From an uncultured Bacteriovoracaceae bacterium (lineage in GTDB: Bacteria; Bdellovibrionota; Bacteriovoracia; Bacteriovoracales; Bacteriovoracaceae): a stretch of 60,901 bases of DNA. The stretch spans positions 1 through 60,901 of the forward strand of contig CALIJZ010000014.1 in assembly GCA_938017795.1 (NCBI GenBank). The letters are read 5' to 3'. Position numbers and translations under genes: made by a program. Below the pieces are notes generated by a model. The model saw nothing but the letters and a program-made list of their open reading frames with translations. It did not search any database and had not been told where the DNA came from. Shown here in pieces: positions 1 to 8,010 of the stretch (positions are counted from its first letter, which is position 1; each line of letters opens with the position of its first letter).

Positions 1-75
1 ATTGATCGTATTCATAATGAACCCTATAGTAAGGAGCTTCATGCTCCAATGCTTTTAAATTCTACCACTCCATGA
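1..75 (+). CDS. 3' end of an upstream gene (partial)
   Basis: Frame 1 is open from the window edge and reads 24 codons to a TGA stop at 73-75, ending in ...NSTTP. The fragment is too short to assign to a family. The yceD promoter starts seven bases after this stop, so the fragment would be the last gene of a preceding transcription unit. It could also be chance open sequence. Confidence 0.3.
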   Translation: MDRIHNEPYSKELHAPMLLNSTTP

Positions 76-81
76 ATTTAA

Positions 82-109
82 TTGACAAGTTGTGACTATT
101 TTTCATAAA
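82..109 (+). promoter_or_regulatory. Sigma70-type promoter of yceD
   Basis: A perfect -35 hexamer TTGACA (82-87) is followed after 16 bases by CATAAA (104-109), a 4/6 match to TATAAT. The start site would fall near 116, only about five bases before the yceD ATG. No Shine-Dalgarno sequence lies in between, so the transcript may be nearly leaderless. Confidence 0.5.
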
Positions 110-120
110 CAGTTCTTACT

Positions 121-618
121 ATGAAAACTTTACCTCCAATAGCGACCCTTAAAGAGGTCTTTTTTAATAAAGACGGCAAATATGACCTGACTCAAAGCAT
201 TGATTGGGTTCATGATCTTCTTGCAGAACTAAATGAAAACTCTGAATACTCTGAAGAAAAACTTGCTAAGATTAGCTCTCTAGATATCAGCTTAGAACTA
301 GAAAGATTTTTTGATCCTAAATTAGAACAAACTCTCTTAGTCAAAAGTAAAATTAAAAGTTCTTATTGCACCAGATGTGTAAAAAGTCTTGATCCCCTTC
401 AGAGGCAGTTAGACTTTGAATTCAAGGGAGCTTTTGTTCATGAAAGCTTTCAAGATGATGAGGCCTATAAAGAACTTACTGAAACTTATTTAAAAGATGA
501 TGTTTACGATATTTATTATGAAGATAGAGGAAAGTTTGATTTCAAATCAATGATTCACGAACAACTTTTTTTAAATTATGATTTTTTTCCAAAAGTTGAG
601 GAAGAAGAACAAAGCTAG
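121..618 (+). CDS. yceD: YceD/DUF177 family protein (rRNA/L32-associated)
   Basis: A 165-aa protein of the DUF177/YceD family, whose members sit next to rpmF in many bacteria and have been linked to 23S rRNA accumulation. The visible hallmark is the CxxC pair in YCTRCVKSL (about residues 81-90), with the acidic C-terminal half usual for the family. The N-terminus has predicted strands and the C-terminus is very acidic (EEEEQS). The ATG has no Shine-Dalgarno sequence but lies just downstream of a strong promoter. In most genomes rpmF follows directly; here about 1.3 kb with two unrelated small genes separates them. The family call rests on the CxxC region and on the nearby rpmF-fab cluster. 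Confidence 0.8.
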   Translation: MKTLPPIATLKEVFFNKDGKYDLTQSIDWVHDLLAELNENSEYSEEKLAKISSLDISLELERFFDPKLEQTLLVKSKIKSSYCTRCVKSLDPLQRQLDFEFKGAFVHESFQDDEAYKELTETYLKDDVYDIYYEDRGKFDFKSMIHEQLFLNYDFFPKVEEEEQS

Positions 619-640
619 AGCTTTTTATGGCCCTAGCTTT
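611..640. terminator. Bidirectional terminator-like hairpin between convergent genes
   Basis: AAAGCTAG (611-618) and CTAGCTTT (633-640) form a perfect 8-bp inverted repeat around a 14-base loop. The left arm contains the yceD stop codon, and the antisense lipoprotein ends ten bases beyond. A long uridine run is lacking on both strands, so termination strength is uncertain. Confidence 0.5.
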
Positions 641-649
641 ATAGTTTAT

Positions 650-1204
650 TTAAATTGATATCTTTGTTAAAATCATTTTTCCATTAGATTTATAAATTTC
701 ATAAGTAAGCTCTTTTCCTCTTTTGCTTATAAAATATAAAAATGCATTATCAAAGTTCTTCTGAATCGTTCCAACTTTTAAACCTTTATTACATTTTACA
801 CCAACAAGCTCTGTTTGATAGTAAGATAGAATCTCTTGTTTGAGCGTCACTTTACTTCCCTCTATTAATAGATGGTCCGTAATCTCAACATCAAGATCTT
901 TCCAATTAAGTCCATTGCTTCTTAAAAACTTTTGAGCATTTACATTTTGACAAGTCTGATCATCAAAGGATTGAAATGAATTAGAAAGAACAGGCTGAAG
1001 GTCCATTGAACTATTATACGTTGAGAAATCTACATATTTTTTTTCTCCTTGATAATGCCCCTTGAGGGTATTGAGATTTTGGAGTTGAAGTAGTTGATTT
1101 TGATTAGAAAAATTGTCTGTTAGAGCTGCGGTCTTATTCTTAGATCCACAAGACATAAATGTTAGAGTTAATAGAAAAAGAAAAAAGACATGTGATACTT
1201 TCAT
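650..1204 (-). CDS. Small lipoprotein of unknown function
   Basis: Read from the ATG at 1204, the product is 184 aa. It has a classic lipoprotein signal: Lys2, a hydrophobic core to about residue 17, then a lipobox-like FMSC followed by GSKN. An upstream in-frame start at 1327 would bury this signal, while the 1204 ATG has a purine-rich ribosome site (AAGGGG) just upstream, so 1204 is preferred. The mature part is soluble, with a few cysteines, and I recognise no domain. It is convergent with yceD and lies between yceD and rpmF, which are adjacent in most bacteria, so it may have arrived by insertion. About 295 bases without a clear element separate it from the next gene. Confidence 0.65.
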   Translation of the reverse strand: MKVSHVFFLFLLTLTFMSCGSKNKTAALTDNFSNQNQLLQLQNLNTLKGHYQGEKKYVDFSTYNSSMDLQPVLSNSFQSFDDQTCQNVNAQKFLRSNGLNWKDLDVEITDHLLIEGSKVTLKQEILSYYQTELVGVKCNKGLKVGTIQKNFDNAFLYFISKRGKELTYEIYKSNGKMILTKISI

Positions 1205-1499
1205 AGGCCCCCCTTGGTAGAAAGTTTTAAGTTTTTTACATCCAGTAAAAAATTTTGGTAATTCTATTTTCAAACTATCCATCAAGGTTGGTAATGACGA
1301 AATGTCACCAAATTGAATGTTTTTCATGGAATTTGCTTACAATTCGTAATAAAAAATATTTATCATTCTATTTTTTTTTAAGAGAACTACTATCAAACAT
1401 CAAGATTGCTTTCAGTAATAGGTATTGTTTTTTCTGATGAATGGACTCTATATTTGACTATTTATTAATTGAATATAAGATCTTAAAAAAGGAACAAAA

Positions 1500-1790
1500 A
1501 TGAAACAAATACTTCTTATTTTTTTAATTTCGTTTAGCTCTCTAGTAATTTCTAATGATATTTTACTTAAGTTTGATTCAACTCAATCGTTTGATATTAA
1601 TTTATGTGAGGAACATACCGTCATTTGCAAGCCCTTTCAGCTTAAAGATGAAAATAATAAGTTTTCACAAACTATTTATAGACGAATTTTCAGATGTTTT
1701 GCTTACGGTGAAGAAATCTACTTAACTACACCTGAAGAAAGAAAAGAAATTTATACAACTGAGCAGGATTGCTTAGATGAATCTAACTAA
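1500..1790 (+). CDS. Small secreted four-cysteine protein
   Basis: A 96-aa product. The N-terminus (MKQILLIFLISFSSLVIS) is a typical Sec signal peptide, cleaved around residue 18. The mature chain has four cysteines (in INLCEE, VICKP, FRCFA and QDCLD), enough for two disulfides and consistent with a periplasmic or secreted fold. A ribosome site AAGGA precedes the ATG. The gene has no visible relation to rpmF downstream, which has its own promoter. No family is recognised. Confidence 0.55.
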   Translation: MKQILLIFLISFSSLVISNDILLKFDSTQSFDINLCEEHTVICKPFQLKDENNKFSQTIYRRIFRCFAYGEEIYLTTPEERKEIYTTEQDCLDESN

Positions 1791-1836
1791 CAAAAATAAT
1801 ACGCACCGCACCAGTCTTAAGTTTAACTAACGCTTA

Positions 1837-1864
1837 TTGACAAAAAGCCCTAAAATTCTGTAAT
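1837..1864 (+). promoter_or_regulatory. Promoter of the rpmF-fab-glyA-nrdR-nusB run
   Basis: TTGACA (1837-1842), a 16-base spacer and TGTAAT (1859-1864, 5/6 match) make a strong sigma70-type promoter. The start would be near 1871, about 30 bases before the rpmF GTG, leaving room for the GGAGGT ribosome site at 1890-1895. A second TATAAT at 1875-1880 lacks a -35 element at the right distance. Confidence 0.65.
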
Positions 1865-1900
1865 GTAGCGAGACTATAATATTATAAATGGAGGTAACTG

Positions 1901-2110
1901 GTGGCAGTTCCTAAGAAAAAAACAAGTGTTCAAAGAAAAGGTCTAAGAAGAGCAGGCCAACATCATAAAATGTATAGAAAACATACTTCTAAGTGCGGTA
2001 ATTGCGGTGCTATGAATCTTCCTCATTGTGCGTGTCCTAGTTGTGGAACGTACAAAGGTAGAGAAGTTTTCACTATCAAAGAAAGAAATACAGAAGACGC
2101 TGAAGAATAA
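1901..2110 (+). CDS. rpmF: 50S ribosomal protein L32
   Basis: A 69-aa ribosomal protein of the large subunit. The start MAVPKKKTS is diagnostic of L32, and the basic N-terminal half is followed by a zinc-ribbon segment with CGNCG and CACPSCG. The start codon is GTG, fixed by a strong GGAGGT site five bases upstream. It is the first gene of a long run into fatty-acid synthesis genes, a widely conserved arrangement that couples ribosome and membrane production. The tail is slightly longer and more acidic (TEDAEE) than in many L32 proteins. Confidence 0.97.
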   Translation: MAVPKKKTSVQRKGLRRAGQHHKMYRKHTSKCGNCGAMNLPHCACPSCGTYKGREVFTIKERNTEDAEE

Positions 2111-2138
2111 ATCTCTCTTTAAATCTTAAAGGATAAAA

Positions 2139-3125
2139 ATGCACACTTCTAAAATATTAGGAACTGGTCATTTTGTTCCTGATCAAGTTTATACTAATCA
2201 ATACATGACAACTCTTTTTGAAACTAGTGATCAATGGATTACAGAGAGAACTGGAATCAAAGAAAGAAGAATCGCAGACCCTGAAAAAAGTGAGTTCCCA
2301 TCTACGATGGCAGCTCAAGCTGCTAAAATGGCCATAAAAAATGCCGGTATCGATAAGAATGAAATAGAAATGATTTTATTCTCATCAACAATGTCCGATT
2401 ATAATTTTCCAAACTCGGCAACACTACTCCAAGATTTATTAGAAATTGAAAATAAATGTGCATGCATAGACTTAAATGCTGCCTGCACTGGTTGGTTATA
2501 TTCTTTAGTAATGGCAAACTCCTTAATCGAAACTGGAGTTTATAAAAATGTTTTAGTTATAGGATCTGAAACAACAAGTAGTTATAATAATTGGAAAGAC
2601 AGATCAAAAAGTGTTCTTTTTGGAGATGGCTGTGGTGCAATTGTCTTATCAAGATCAGATAACTCTGAATCTAAAATTCATAAAAGCATCTTATCTTCTG
2701 ATTCAAGTAAAAAAGATGATTTAATAAAAAGAACTGGAATGGCCAGAAGTCCATTTTTTGTAGATTTTGAAAGCCCAGATATTGTTGAAATGAATGGCCA
2801 AGTTGTTTTTAAGTCGGCGGTTAAAACAATGGCTGCCCAATGTGCGACCATTTTAGATCAAACAAATGTGACAAAAGAAGAAGTTGACCTGTTTATTCCT
2901 CACCAAGCTAATATGAGAATTATTGAAGCAGTTGCCAACAGATTTGATTTTCCAAAGGAAAAAGTTTTTATAAATGTACAAAAATATGCCAATACCTCTT
3001 CAGCTTCTATTCCACTTGCTCTTAGTGAAGCAGTAGAAGCAGGTAGATTAAAAAGGGGAAACAAGCTCTTATTAACTGCTTTTGGATCAGGATTAACTTC
3101 GGGTACAGTTCTTCTAACTTATTAA
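2139..3125 (+). CDS. fabH: Beta-ketoacyl-ACP synthase III
   Basis: FabH condenses acetyl-CoA (or another acyl-CoA primer) with malonyl-ACP to start type II fatty-acid synthesis in the cytoplasm. At 328 aa the length is normal. The thiolase-fold catalytic triad is intact: Cys116 in NAACTGWLYS, His255 in IPHQANMR and Asn285 in YANTSSASIP. The ribosome site AAAGGA precedes the ATG. The stop overlaps the fabD start by one base (TAATG), so the two are translationally coupled. Confidence 0.96.
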   Translation: MHTSKILGTGHFVPDQVYTNQYMTTLFETSDQWITERTGIKERRIADPEKSEFPSTMAAQAAKMAIKNAGIDKNEIEMILFSSTMSDYNFPNSATLLQDLLEIENKCACIDLNAACTGWLYSLVMANSLIETGVYKNVLVIGSETTSSYNNWKDRSKSVLFGDGCGAIVLSRSDNSESKIHKSILSSDSSKKDDLIKRTGMARSPFFVDFESPDIVEMNGQVVFKSAVKTMAAQCATILDQTNVTKEEVDLFIPHQANMRIIEAVANRFDFPKEKVFINVQKYANTSSASIPLALSEAVEAGRLKRGNKLLLTAFGSGLTSGTVLLTY

Positions 3126-4081
3126 TGAATAAAAAAATCGCTCTTTCATTCCCTGGTCAAGGTTCTCAACATGTTGGAATGGGACAGAACTTGCTTGAAT
3201 CTAAATATAGTGACCTAGTTAAAGAAAAGTTTTTAAAAGCCAGTGAAATACTTGGTTATGATGCCAAGAAACTTTGCTTAAATGGTCCTGAAGAAAAACT
3301 TAAACTTACTCAATATACTCAACCAATGATTTTTTTAATCAGTTCAATTTGTAGCGACATTATAAAAACTCAAACTTCAAATATAAGTCTATGCTTAGGC
3401 CATTCCATTGGTGAGTATGCTGCTCTTTATTCATGTGAAGCAATTACATTTGAGCAAGGAATAGAATTAACTTTAAAGAGAGCAAAGGCAATGAGCGAAG
3501 CAACTCCATCAGGAGTAGGCTCAATGCATGCTATTATGCGAGTCCCAGAAAAAATTATTCGAGAAATTTGTGAAAGTGTAAGTTCAAAAGATTCACAAGT
3601 TGTTCCTGCAAATTTTAATACTCCTAATCAAATCGTTATTTCCGGTCATACTGAAGCTTGTAATAAATTCTTAAAGAAATTAGAAAACGACTTCATTGAT
3701 AACCCCTATAGGGCCATTGAGCTAAAAGTCTCAGCTCCTTTCCACTCGCCTTTAATGCAAAAAGCTCAAGAAGTTATGAGCTCTTACATAAGCACTTATA
3801 AGATCTCACAACCCAACTTTCCATACATTGCAAACGTTGATGCCAAAACCTATGATCATTCAACAACACCGGAGCAAATCAAAGAAAATTTAATTAAACA
3901 AATTTCATCCTCTGTGCTTTGGACTCAAAGCGTTGGAAGCATAACTGAAGATCATTTAATCATTGATATGGCCCCTGGAAAAGTCACCTCAGGATTGATT
4001 AGAAAGATTAACAAAAATCTCAAAATAATCTCATTCGAAAAAGATAAACTCTACGAAAGTCATCTTGACACTTTCGTGTAA
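3125..4081 (+). CDS. fabD: Malonyl-CoA:ACP transacylase
   Basis: FabD loads malonyl groups onto acyl carrier protein. The 318-aa product begins with the family signature FPGQGSQHVGMG. The nucleophile is Ser94 in GHSIGEYAAL and its partner His207 lies in APFHSPLM, matching the Ser/His dyad of the family. It follows fabH with a one-base overlap and precedes acpP by 46 bases, where a separate ribosome site occurs. The fabG gene often found between fabD and acpP is absent. Confidence 0.95.
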   Translation: MNKKIALSFPGQGSQHVGMGQNLLESKYSDLVKEKFLKASEILGYDAKKLCLNGPEEKLKLTQYTQPMIFLISSICSDIIKTQTSNISLCLGHSIGEYAALYSCEAITFEQGIELTLKRAKAMSEATPSGVGSMHAIMRVPEKIIREICESVSSKDSQVVPANFNTPNQIVISGHTEACNKFLKKLENDFIDNPYRAIELKVSAPFHSPLMQKAQEVMSSYISTYKISQPNFPYIANVDAKTYDHSTTPEQIKENLIKQISSSVLWTQSVGSITEDHLIIDMAPGKVTSGLIRKINKNLKIISFEKDKLYESHLDTFV

Positions 4082-4127
4082 TTCCATGAAATTTAAAAGC
4101 TAACGCTACTACATATAGAGGTATGGA

Positions 4128-4364
4128 ATGGAAATACAAGGTAAAATCATAGGACTGGTAAGCTCGGCAACTAAAATAGATAAAGATAAAATTCAGTTAA
4201 GCACAAGCTTTGTAGATGATCTAAATCTCGACTCACTTGATATGGTTGAGCTTATGATGAAAATGGAAGATGAGTTTGATATTGAAATTCCTGAAACAGA
4301 CACTGAAAAACTTAAAACCGTTCAAGATGTTGTTGGATATCTAAAAGACAAGGATGTTAACTAA
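4128..4364 (+). CDS. acpP: Acyl carrier protein
   Basis: A 78-aa acidic carrier protein that holds growing acyl chains on a 4'-phosphopantetheine arm. The attachment residue is Ser36 in the invariant motif LNLDSLDMVEL. The ribosome site AGAGGT lies just upstream of the ATG. The 3' end overlaps the fabF start by 11 bases. It has the usual length for AcpP and is surrounded by its partner enzymes. Confidence 0.97.
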   Translation: MEIQGKIIGLVSSATKIDKDKIQLSTSFVDDLNLDSLDMVELMMKMEDEFDIEIPETDTEKLKTVQDVVGYLKDKDVN

Positions 4365-5622
4365 AAAAAGAGTTGTTATTACAGGACTATCTGGAATATG
4401 TGGTCTTGGTCATAATAAAAATGATATCTGGAATAATGCCCTTGCTGGAAAATCTTGCGTCAAAAAACTAAATGATCGATTCGTAGATGATATTGAATTT
4501 GATTACCCTATAAACATTGCTTCTTATGTTCAAGACTTTAAAATTGATGATGAAATTTTATCTCCCAAAGAACAAGATCGCTTTGATACATTTATTCACT
4601 ATGCTCTTCATAGTGCCCACCATGCATTAATAGATTCTAAATTAAAAGTCGGTCATGATGTCGAGGCTCATAAAATTGGCTGTATCCTTGGCGTTGGCAT
4701 GGGTGGTTTTCCACTTACAGAAAGTTCTTATCGTAAATTTTTAAAGCAAAAAAGACCAAGAACAAGTCCTTTCTTTATTCCCTCTATTATTCCTAATATG
4801 GCCAGCGGACTGATCTCTATTAAATTAGGGTTACAAGGTTCAAACTTTAGTATCTCAAGTGCTTGTGCTTCAAGTGGACATGCAATTGAAATGGGTGTTC
4901 GACAAATTCAAACTGGAATCCAAGACGCTGTTTTAGTAGGTGGCTCTGAAGCGGTATTAACAAAACTAACGATAGCTGGATTTAATTCAATGAAAGCATT
5001 ATCCAAACGAGAGGTTGCATCTGAAAAAGCATCTTGCCCATTTAGTGCCGATAGAGACGGTTTTGTTATTGGTGAGGGTGCTGCGATTTTAGTAATTGAA
5101 AGTTTAGAGTCTGCAATAAAAAGAAAAGCAAATATTTTGGCAGAAATCCTTGGGTGCGGATCTAGTGCCGATGCTCATCATATAACCTCTCCTCATCCTG
5201 AAGGGTTAGGAGCTATAAAATCAATGGAGCAGGCTTTATTAGAAGCAAATATTAAATTTAGTGAAGTAGACTATATAAATGCACATGGTACTTCAACTCC
5301 TCTTGGTGATATTTCGGAAACGAATGCTATAAAAAATGTTTTTAAAGATCACGCATATAATTTAAATATTAGTTCTACAAAGTCTATGACTGGTCATCTT
5401 CTCGGTAGCGCTGCAGCTCTTGAGAGTTTTTTCTGTGTACAAACTTTGGTAGATCAAGAAATTGCTCCGACGATTAATTTAGAAAATCCAGATCCAGAGT
5501 GTGATTTGAATTACACTGCAAATTCATCTGTAAAAAAAGAAATAAATATTGCACTTAATAATTCATTTGGCTTTGGTGGGACTAATTCATCATTAATTTT
5601 TAAAAGATTTCAAGGAGAATAG
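4354..5622 (+). CDS. fabF: Beta-ketoacyl-ACP synthase II
   Basis: FabF elongates acyl-ACP by decarboxylative condensation with malonyl-ACP. The 422-aa protein carries the Cys-His-His triad: Cys171 in [10 protein letters not shown], His311 in [11 protein letters not shown] and His348 in [11 protein letters not shown], followed by the glycine-rich [11 protein letters not shown] near the C-terminus. The ATG lies inside acpP (11-base overlap), giving the usual [11 protein letters not shown] start. An AAGGAG site before its stop serves glyA, which starts one base after the fabF stop. Confidence 0.95.
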   Translation: MLTKKRVVITGLSGICGLGHNKNDIWNNALAGKSCVKKLNDRFVDDIEFDYPINIASYVQDFKIDDEILSPKEQDRFDTFIHYALHSAHHALIDSKLKVGHDVEAHKIGCILGVGMGGFPLTESSYRKFLKQKRPRTSPFFIPSIIPNMASGLISIKLGLQGSNFSISSACASSGHAIEMGVRQIQTGIQDAVLVGGSEAVLTKLTIAGFNSMKALSKREVASEKASCPFSADRDGFVIGEGAAILVIESLESAIKRKANILAEILGCGSSADAHHITSPHPEGLGAIKSMEQALLEANIKFSEVDYINAHGTSTPLGDISETNAIKNVFKDHAYNLNISSTKSMTGHLLGSAAALESFFCVQTLVDQEIAPTINLENPDPECDLNYTANSSVKKEINIALNNSFGFGGTNSSLIFKRFQGE

Positions 5623-5623
5623 A

Positions 5624-6859
5624 ATGTTTTTAGAAAGAACTGATCCAGCAATTTATGATTTAATTAAAAAAGAAGAAAAAAGACAAGTTGATGGGATAGA
5701 ACTCATTGCTTCAGAAAACTATTGCTCTCAAGCCGTTATGGAAGCTCAAGGTTCTGTTGTAACAAATAAGTATGCTGAAGGATATCCAGGAAAAAGGTAT
5801 TACGATGGTTGTGAGTTTATTGATCAAATTGAAACTTTAGCCATTGAGAGATTAAAGAAATTATTTAACGCTCAATATGCAAATGTACAACCTCACTCGG
5901 GCTCTGGAGCAAATATGGCTTCTTATTTTGCTATGTTAGATCACGGCGATAAGATCATGGGTATGGATCTTGCTCAGGGTGGTCACCTTACTCATGGAAG
6001 TCCCGTAAATTTCTCTGGTAAACTATTTAAAACTTGTTTTTACGGAGTTGATACTGAATCTGAAATTCTAGATTATAACCATGTAGAAGATGTTGCTAAA
6101 AAAAATAAACCGAAACTAATAGTCGCAGGAGCATCGGCCTATCCTCGAATAATTGATTTTAAAAAATTTAGAGAAATAGCAGATTCTGTGGGAGCTTACC
6201 TATTAGTCGATATGGCCCACATTGCAGGCTTGATAGCTGGTGGTGTACACCCAAGCCCAGTTGGACTGGCTGATATCATAACCTCAACAACACATAAAAC
6301 ATTGAGAGGACCAAGAGGTGGATTAATTTTAATGACTGAAGAGTTTGAAAAGAAAATTAATTTTAATATTTTCCCAGGTATTCAAGGAGGACCACTAGAG
6401 CATGTAATTGCTGCAAAAGCAGTTGCTTTCAAAGAGGCCCTGGAACCAAGCTTTAAGACTTATCAAGAACAAGTAGTTAAAAATGCTAAAGCTCTAGCTA
6501 AGAACTTGCTAGATCTTGGGATCGATATAGTTTCTAAAGGAACTGATAATCATCTTATGACTATTAAAACTGATTCTGTTGGACTCTCTGGAAAAGATGG
6601 ATCTATTGCATTAGACCATGTTGGAATCACTTGTAATAAGAATATGATTCCTGGAGATACTAGAAGCCCATTTGTAACATCTGGGATCCGAATCGGAACT
6701 CCAGCAATTACAACGCGAGGAATGAAAGAGACAGAAATGAAATTAATAGCTGAGCTCATCACAAAAACTTTAAAAAACCATGACAAAGAATCTGTTCTCA
6801 GTGATATTAAAAATAAAGTTTATGAACTATGTAAGGAGTTTCCAATTTATGAAAATTAG
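5624..6859 (+). CDS. glyA: Serine hydroxymethyltransferase
   Basis: A PLP enzyme that interconverts serine and glycine while charging tetrahydrofolate with a one-carbon unit. The 411-aa length is standard. The Schiff-base lysine is Lys225 in [12 protein letters not shown], and the N-terminal [11 protein letters not shown] and [10 protein letters not shown] segments are typical. It follows fabF by one base and overlaps the next gene (Kazal lipoprotein) by 11 bases, so it is embedded in the operon. Linkage of glyA to nrdR is common in Proteobacteria and fits their joint role in nucleotide supply. Confidence 0.97.
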   Translation: MFLERTDPAIYDLIKKEEKRQVDGIELIASENYCSQAVMEAQGSVVTNKYAEGYPGKRYYDGCEFIDQIETLAIERLKKLFNAQYANVQPHSGSGANMASYFAMLDHGDKIMGMDLAQGGHLTHGSPVNFSGKLFKTCFYGVDTESEILDYNHVEDVAKKNKPKLIVAGASAYPRIIDFKKFREIADSVGAYLLVDMAHIAGLIAGGVHPSPVGLADIITSTTHKTLRGPRGGLILMTEEFEKKINFNIFPGIQGGPLEHVIAAKAVAFKEALEPSFKTYQEQVVKNAKALAKNLLDLGIDIVSKGTDNHLMTIKTDSVGLSGKDGSIALDHVGITCNKNMIPGDTRSPFVTSGIRIGTPAITTRGMKETEMKLIAELITKTLKNHDKESVLSDIKNKVYELCKEFPIYEN

Positions 6860-7064
6860 TTTAATGACATTTTTATTACTGGCTTGTAACTCTACCCCTC
6901 CGGTTGATGATCCAGCTCCTCCTAGAATTAATGATGCACAAAATTGTGTTTGCATGGAGCTCTATGCTCCGGTTTGTTTCAAGGGAAAAACATATTCAAA
7001 TAGCTGTTTTGCTGGTTGTGAGGGAGCAAAAGAGGGAGATTATACTCAAGGGGATTGTCCATAA
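6849..7064 (+). CDS. Kazal-type protease inhibitor-like lipoprotein
   Basis: A 71-aa product read from the ATG at 6849, which has an AAGGAG site upstream and overlaps glyA by 11 bases; upstream in-frame starts lie deep in glyA. Residues 1-13 are a lipoprotein signal ending in the lipobox LLAC (lipidated Cys13). After a Pro-rich linker, residues 33-70 form a compact Kazal domain with six cysteines (33, 35, 43, 53, 57, 70) and the hallmark Y-x-PVC and TYSNSC segments. By alignment with classical Kazal inhibitors the P1 residue would be Glu37, unusual for a trypsin- or chymotrypsin-type target. The next gene nrdR starts immediately after the stop. A surface-anchored inhibitor or binding module is the likely role. 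Confidence 0.8.
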   Translation: MKISLMTFLLLACNSTPPVDDPAPPRINDAQNCVCMELYAPVCFKGKTYSNSCFAGCEGAKEGDYTQGDCP

Positions 7065-7541
7065 ATGAATTGCCCTTTTTGTCTATTTAAAGACTCTAAA
7101 GTATTGGATTCAAGGTTAATAAAGTCAGGAGCTTCCATCAGAAGAAGAAGAGTTTGTCATAGCTGTGAAAGAAGATTTACGACCTATGAAACAATTGAGC
7201 TTTCTATGCCTAAAATTTTTAAAAAAGATGGAAGAAGAGAAGATTATAATAGAGATAAGATCTTTGGCGGTTTAGAAAAAGCTTGTCAAAAACTACCTGT
7301 CTCACCGAAACAAATTGAAAACATTGTTGAAAAAATCGAGAAGAAAATTCTTGAGCTTAATAAATCAGAAATTCGATCCAGATTAATTGGAAATTTTATG
7401 ATGATACATTTAAAAGATCTCCATCCTGTTGCTTATATCAGGTTTGCATCTGTTTATACCAGTTATGAAGATATTGAAGAATTTTTTAATTATTTAAAAG
7501 AAGATCAAAAACACCTTTTCTTTAAGGATCAAATCCAATGA
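7065..7541 (+). CDS. nrdR: Transcriptional repressor NrdR
   Basis: NrdR senses ATP/dATP and represses ribonucleotide reductase genes by binding paired NrdR boxes. The 158-aa protein shows the N-terminal zinc ribbon (Cys3, Cys6, Cys31, Cys34, with RRRVCHSCERRFTTYE) and then an ATP-cone beginning at KKDGRREDYNRDKI. It begins directly at the stop of the Kazal gene and overlaps nusB by four bases. A likely target is nrdJ in this window, whose promoter carries two NrdR-box-like sites at 45219-45234 and 45261-45276. Confidence 0.95.
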   Translation: MNCPFCLFKDSKVLDSRLIKSGASIRRRRVCHSCERRFTTYETIELSMPKIFKKDGRREDYNRDKIFGGLEKACQKLPVSPKQIENIVEKIEKKILELNKSEIRSRLIGNFMMIHLKDLHPVAYIRFASVYTSYEDIEEFFNYLKEDQKHLFFKDQIQ

Positions 7542-7954
7542 GTGCTAGCCCGTCACGCGAATTTGTTTTTCAAACTTTTTATCATTCAGTATTTTTAAAT
7601 GAAAATATGTATTCTAATAAAGCTCAATTAGAATCAGTTATTAAAGATCTCTCTCAAAGTATTGAATGTCCTCAAAATCATATAGAATATATTTACGACA
7701 CCTTACTTTGTGCTCAAAAAAATAAATCTGAAATTGAAAAAGTTATTACTGAGAATTTAAAAAACTGGAAACTAGAAAGAGTATCCAATATTGATAAATC
7801 TATCTTAATCTTGGCCATTGCTGAAATGAAATACATACAAAAAAAGACACCTACAGCTGTAGTTATCAATGAGTATATCGAAATTGCAAAGAAGTTTGGA
7901 GGCGAAAAGTCTCATAGTTTTGTTAATGGTATTCTTGATAAAGTCTCTAGTTAA
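7538..7954 (+). CDS. nusB: Transcription antitermination factor NusB
   Basis: A 138-aa all-helical RNA-binding protein that joins NusE (S10) on boxA to support rRNA transcription. Recognisable features are the N-terminal R-x-x-VFQTFY helix and the C-terminal signature TAVVINEYIEIAKKFGGEKSHSFVNGILD. The ATG overlaps the nrdR stop by four bases (ATGA). The riboflavin genes that often lie between nrdR and nusB are missing. This is the last gene of the operon; the next gene appears to have its own promoter. Confidence 0.93.
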   Translation: MSASPSREFVFQTFYHSVFLNENMYSNKAQLESVIKDLSQSIECPQNHIEYIYDTLLCAQKNKSEIEKVITENLKNWKLERVSNIDKSILILAIAEMKYIQKKTPTAVVINEYIEIAKKFGGEKSHSFVNGILDKVSS

Positions 7955-8010
7955 AAAAATTCATTACCCCTTTTGAAAATTTAGTTATAAACTTTTAATA
8001 AGTGAAATCT

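Noticed and set aside
1255-1437. 60-codon plus-strand frame overlapping the lipoprotein promoter region
   Set aside because: No ribosome site; Phe/Leu-rich composition typical of AT-rich non-coding DNA.
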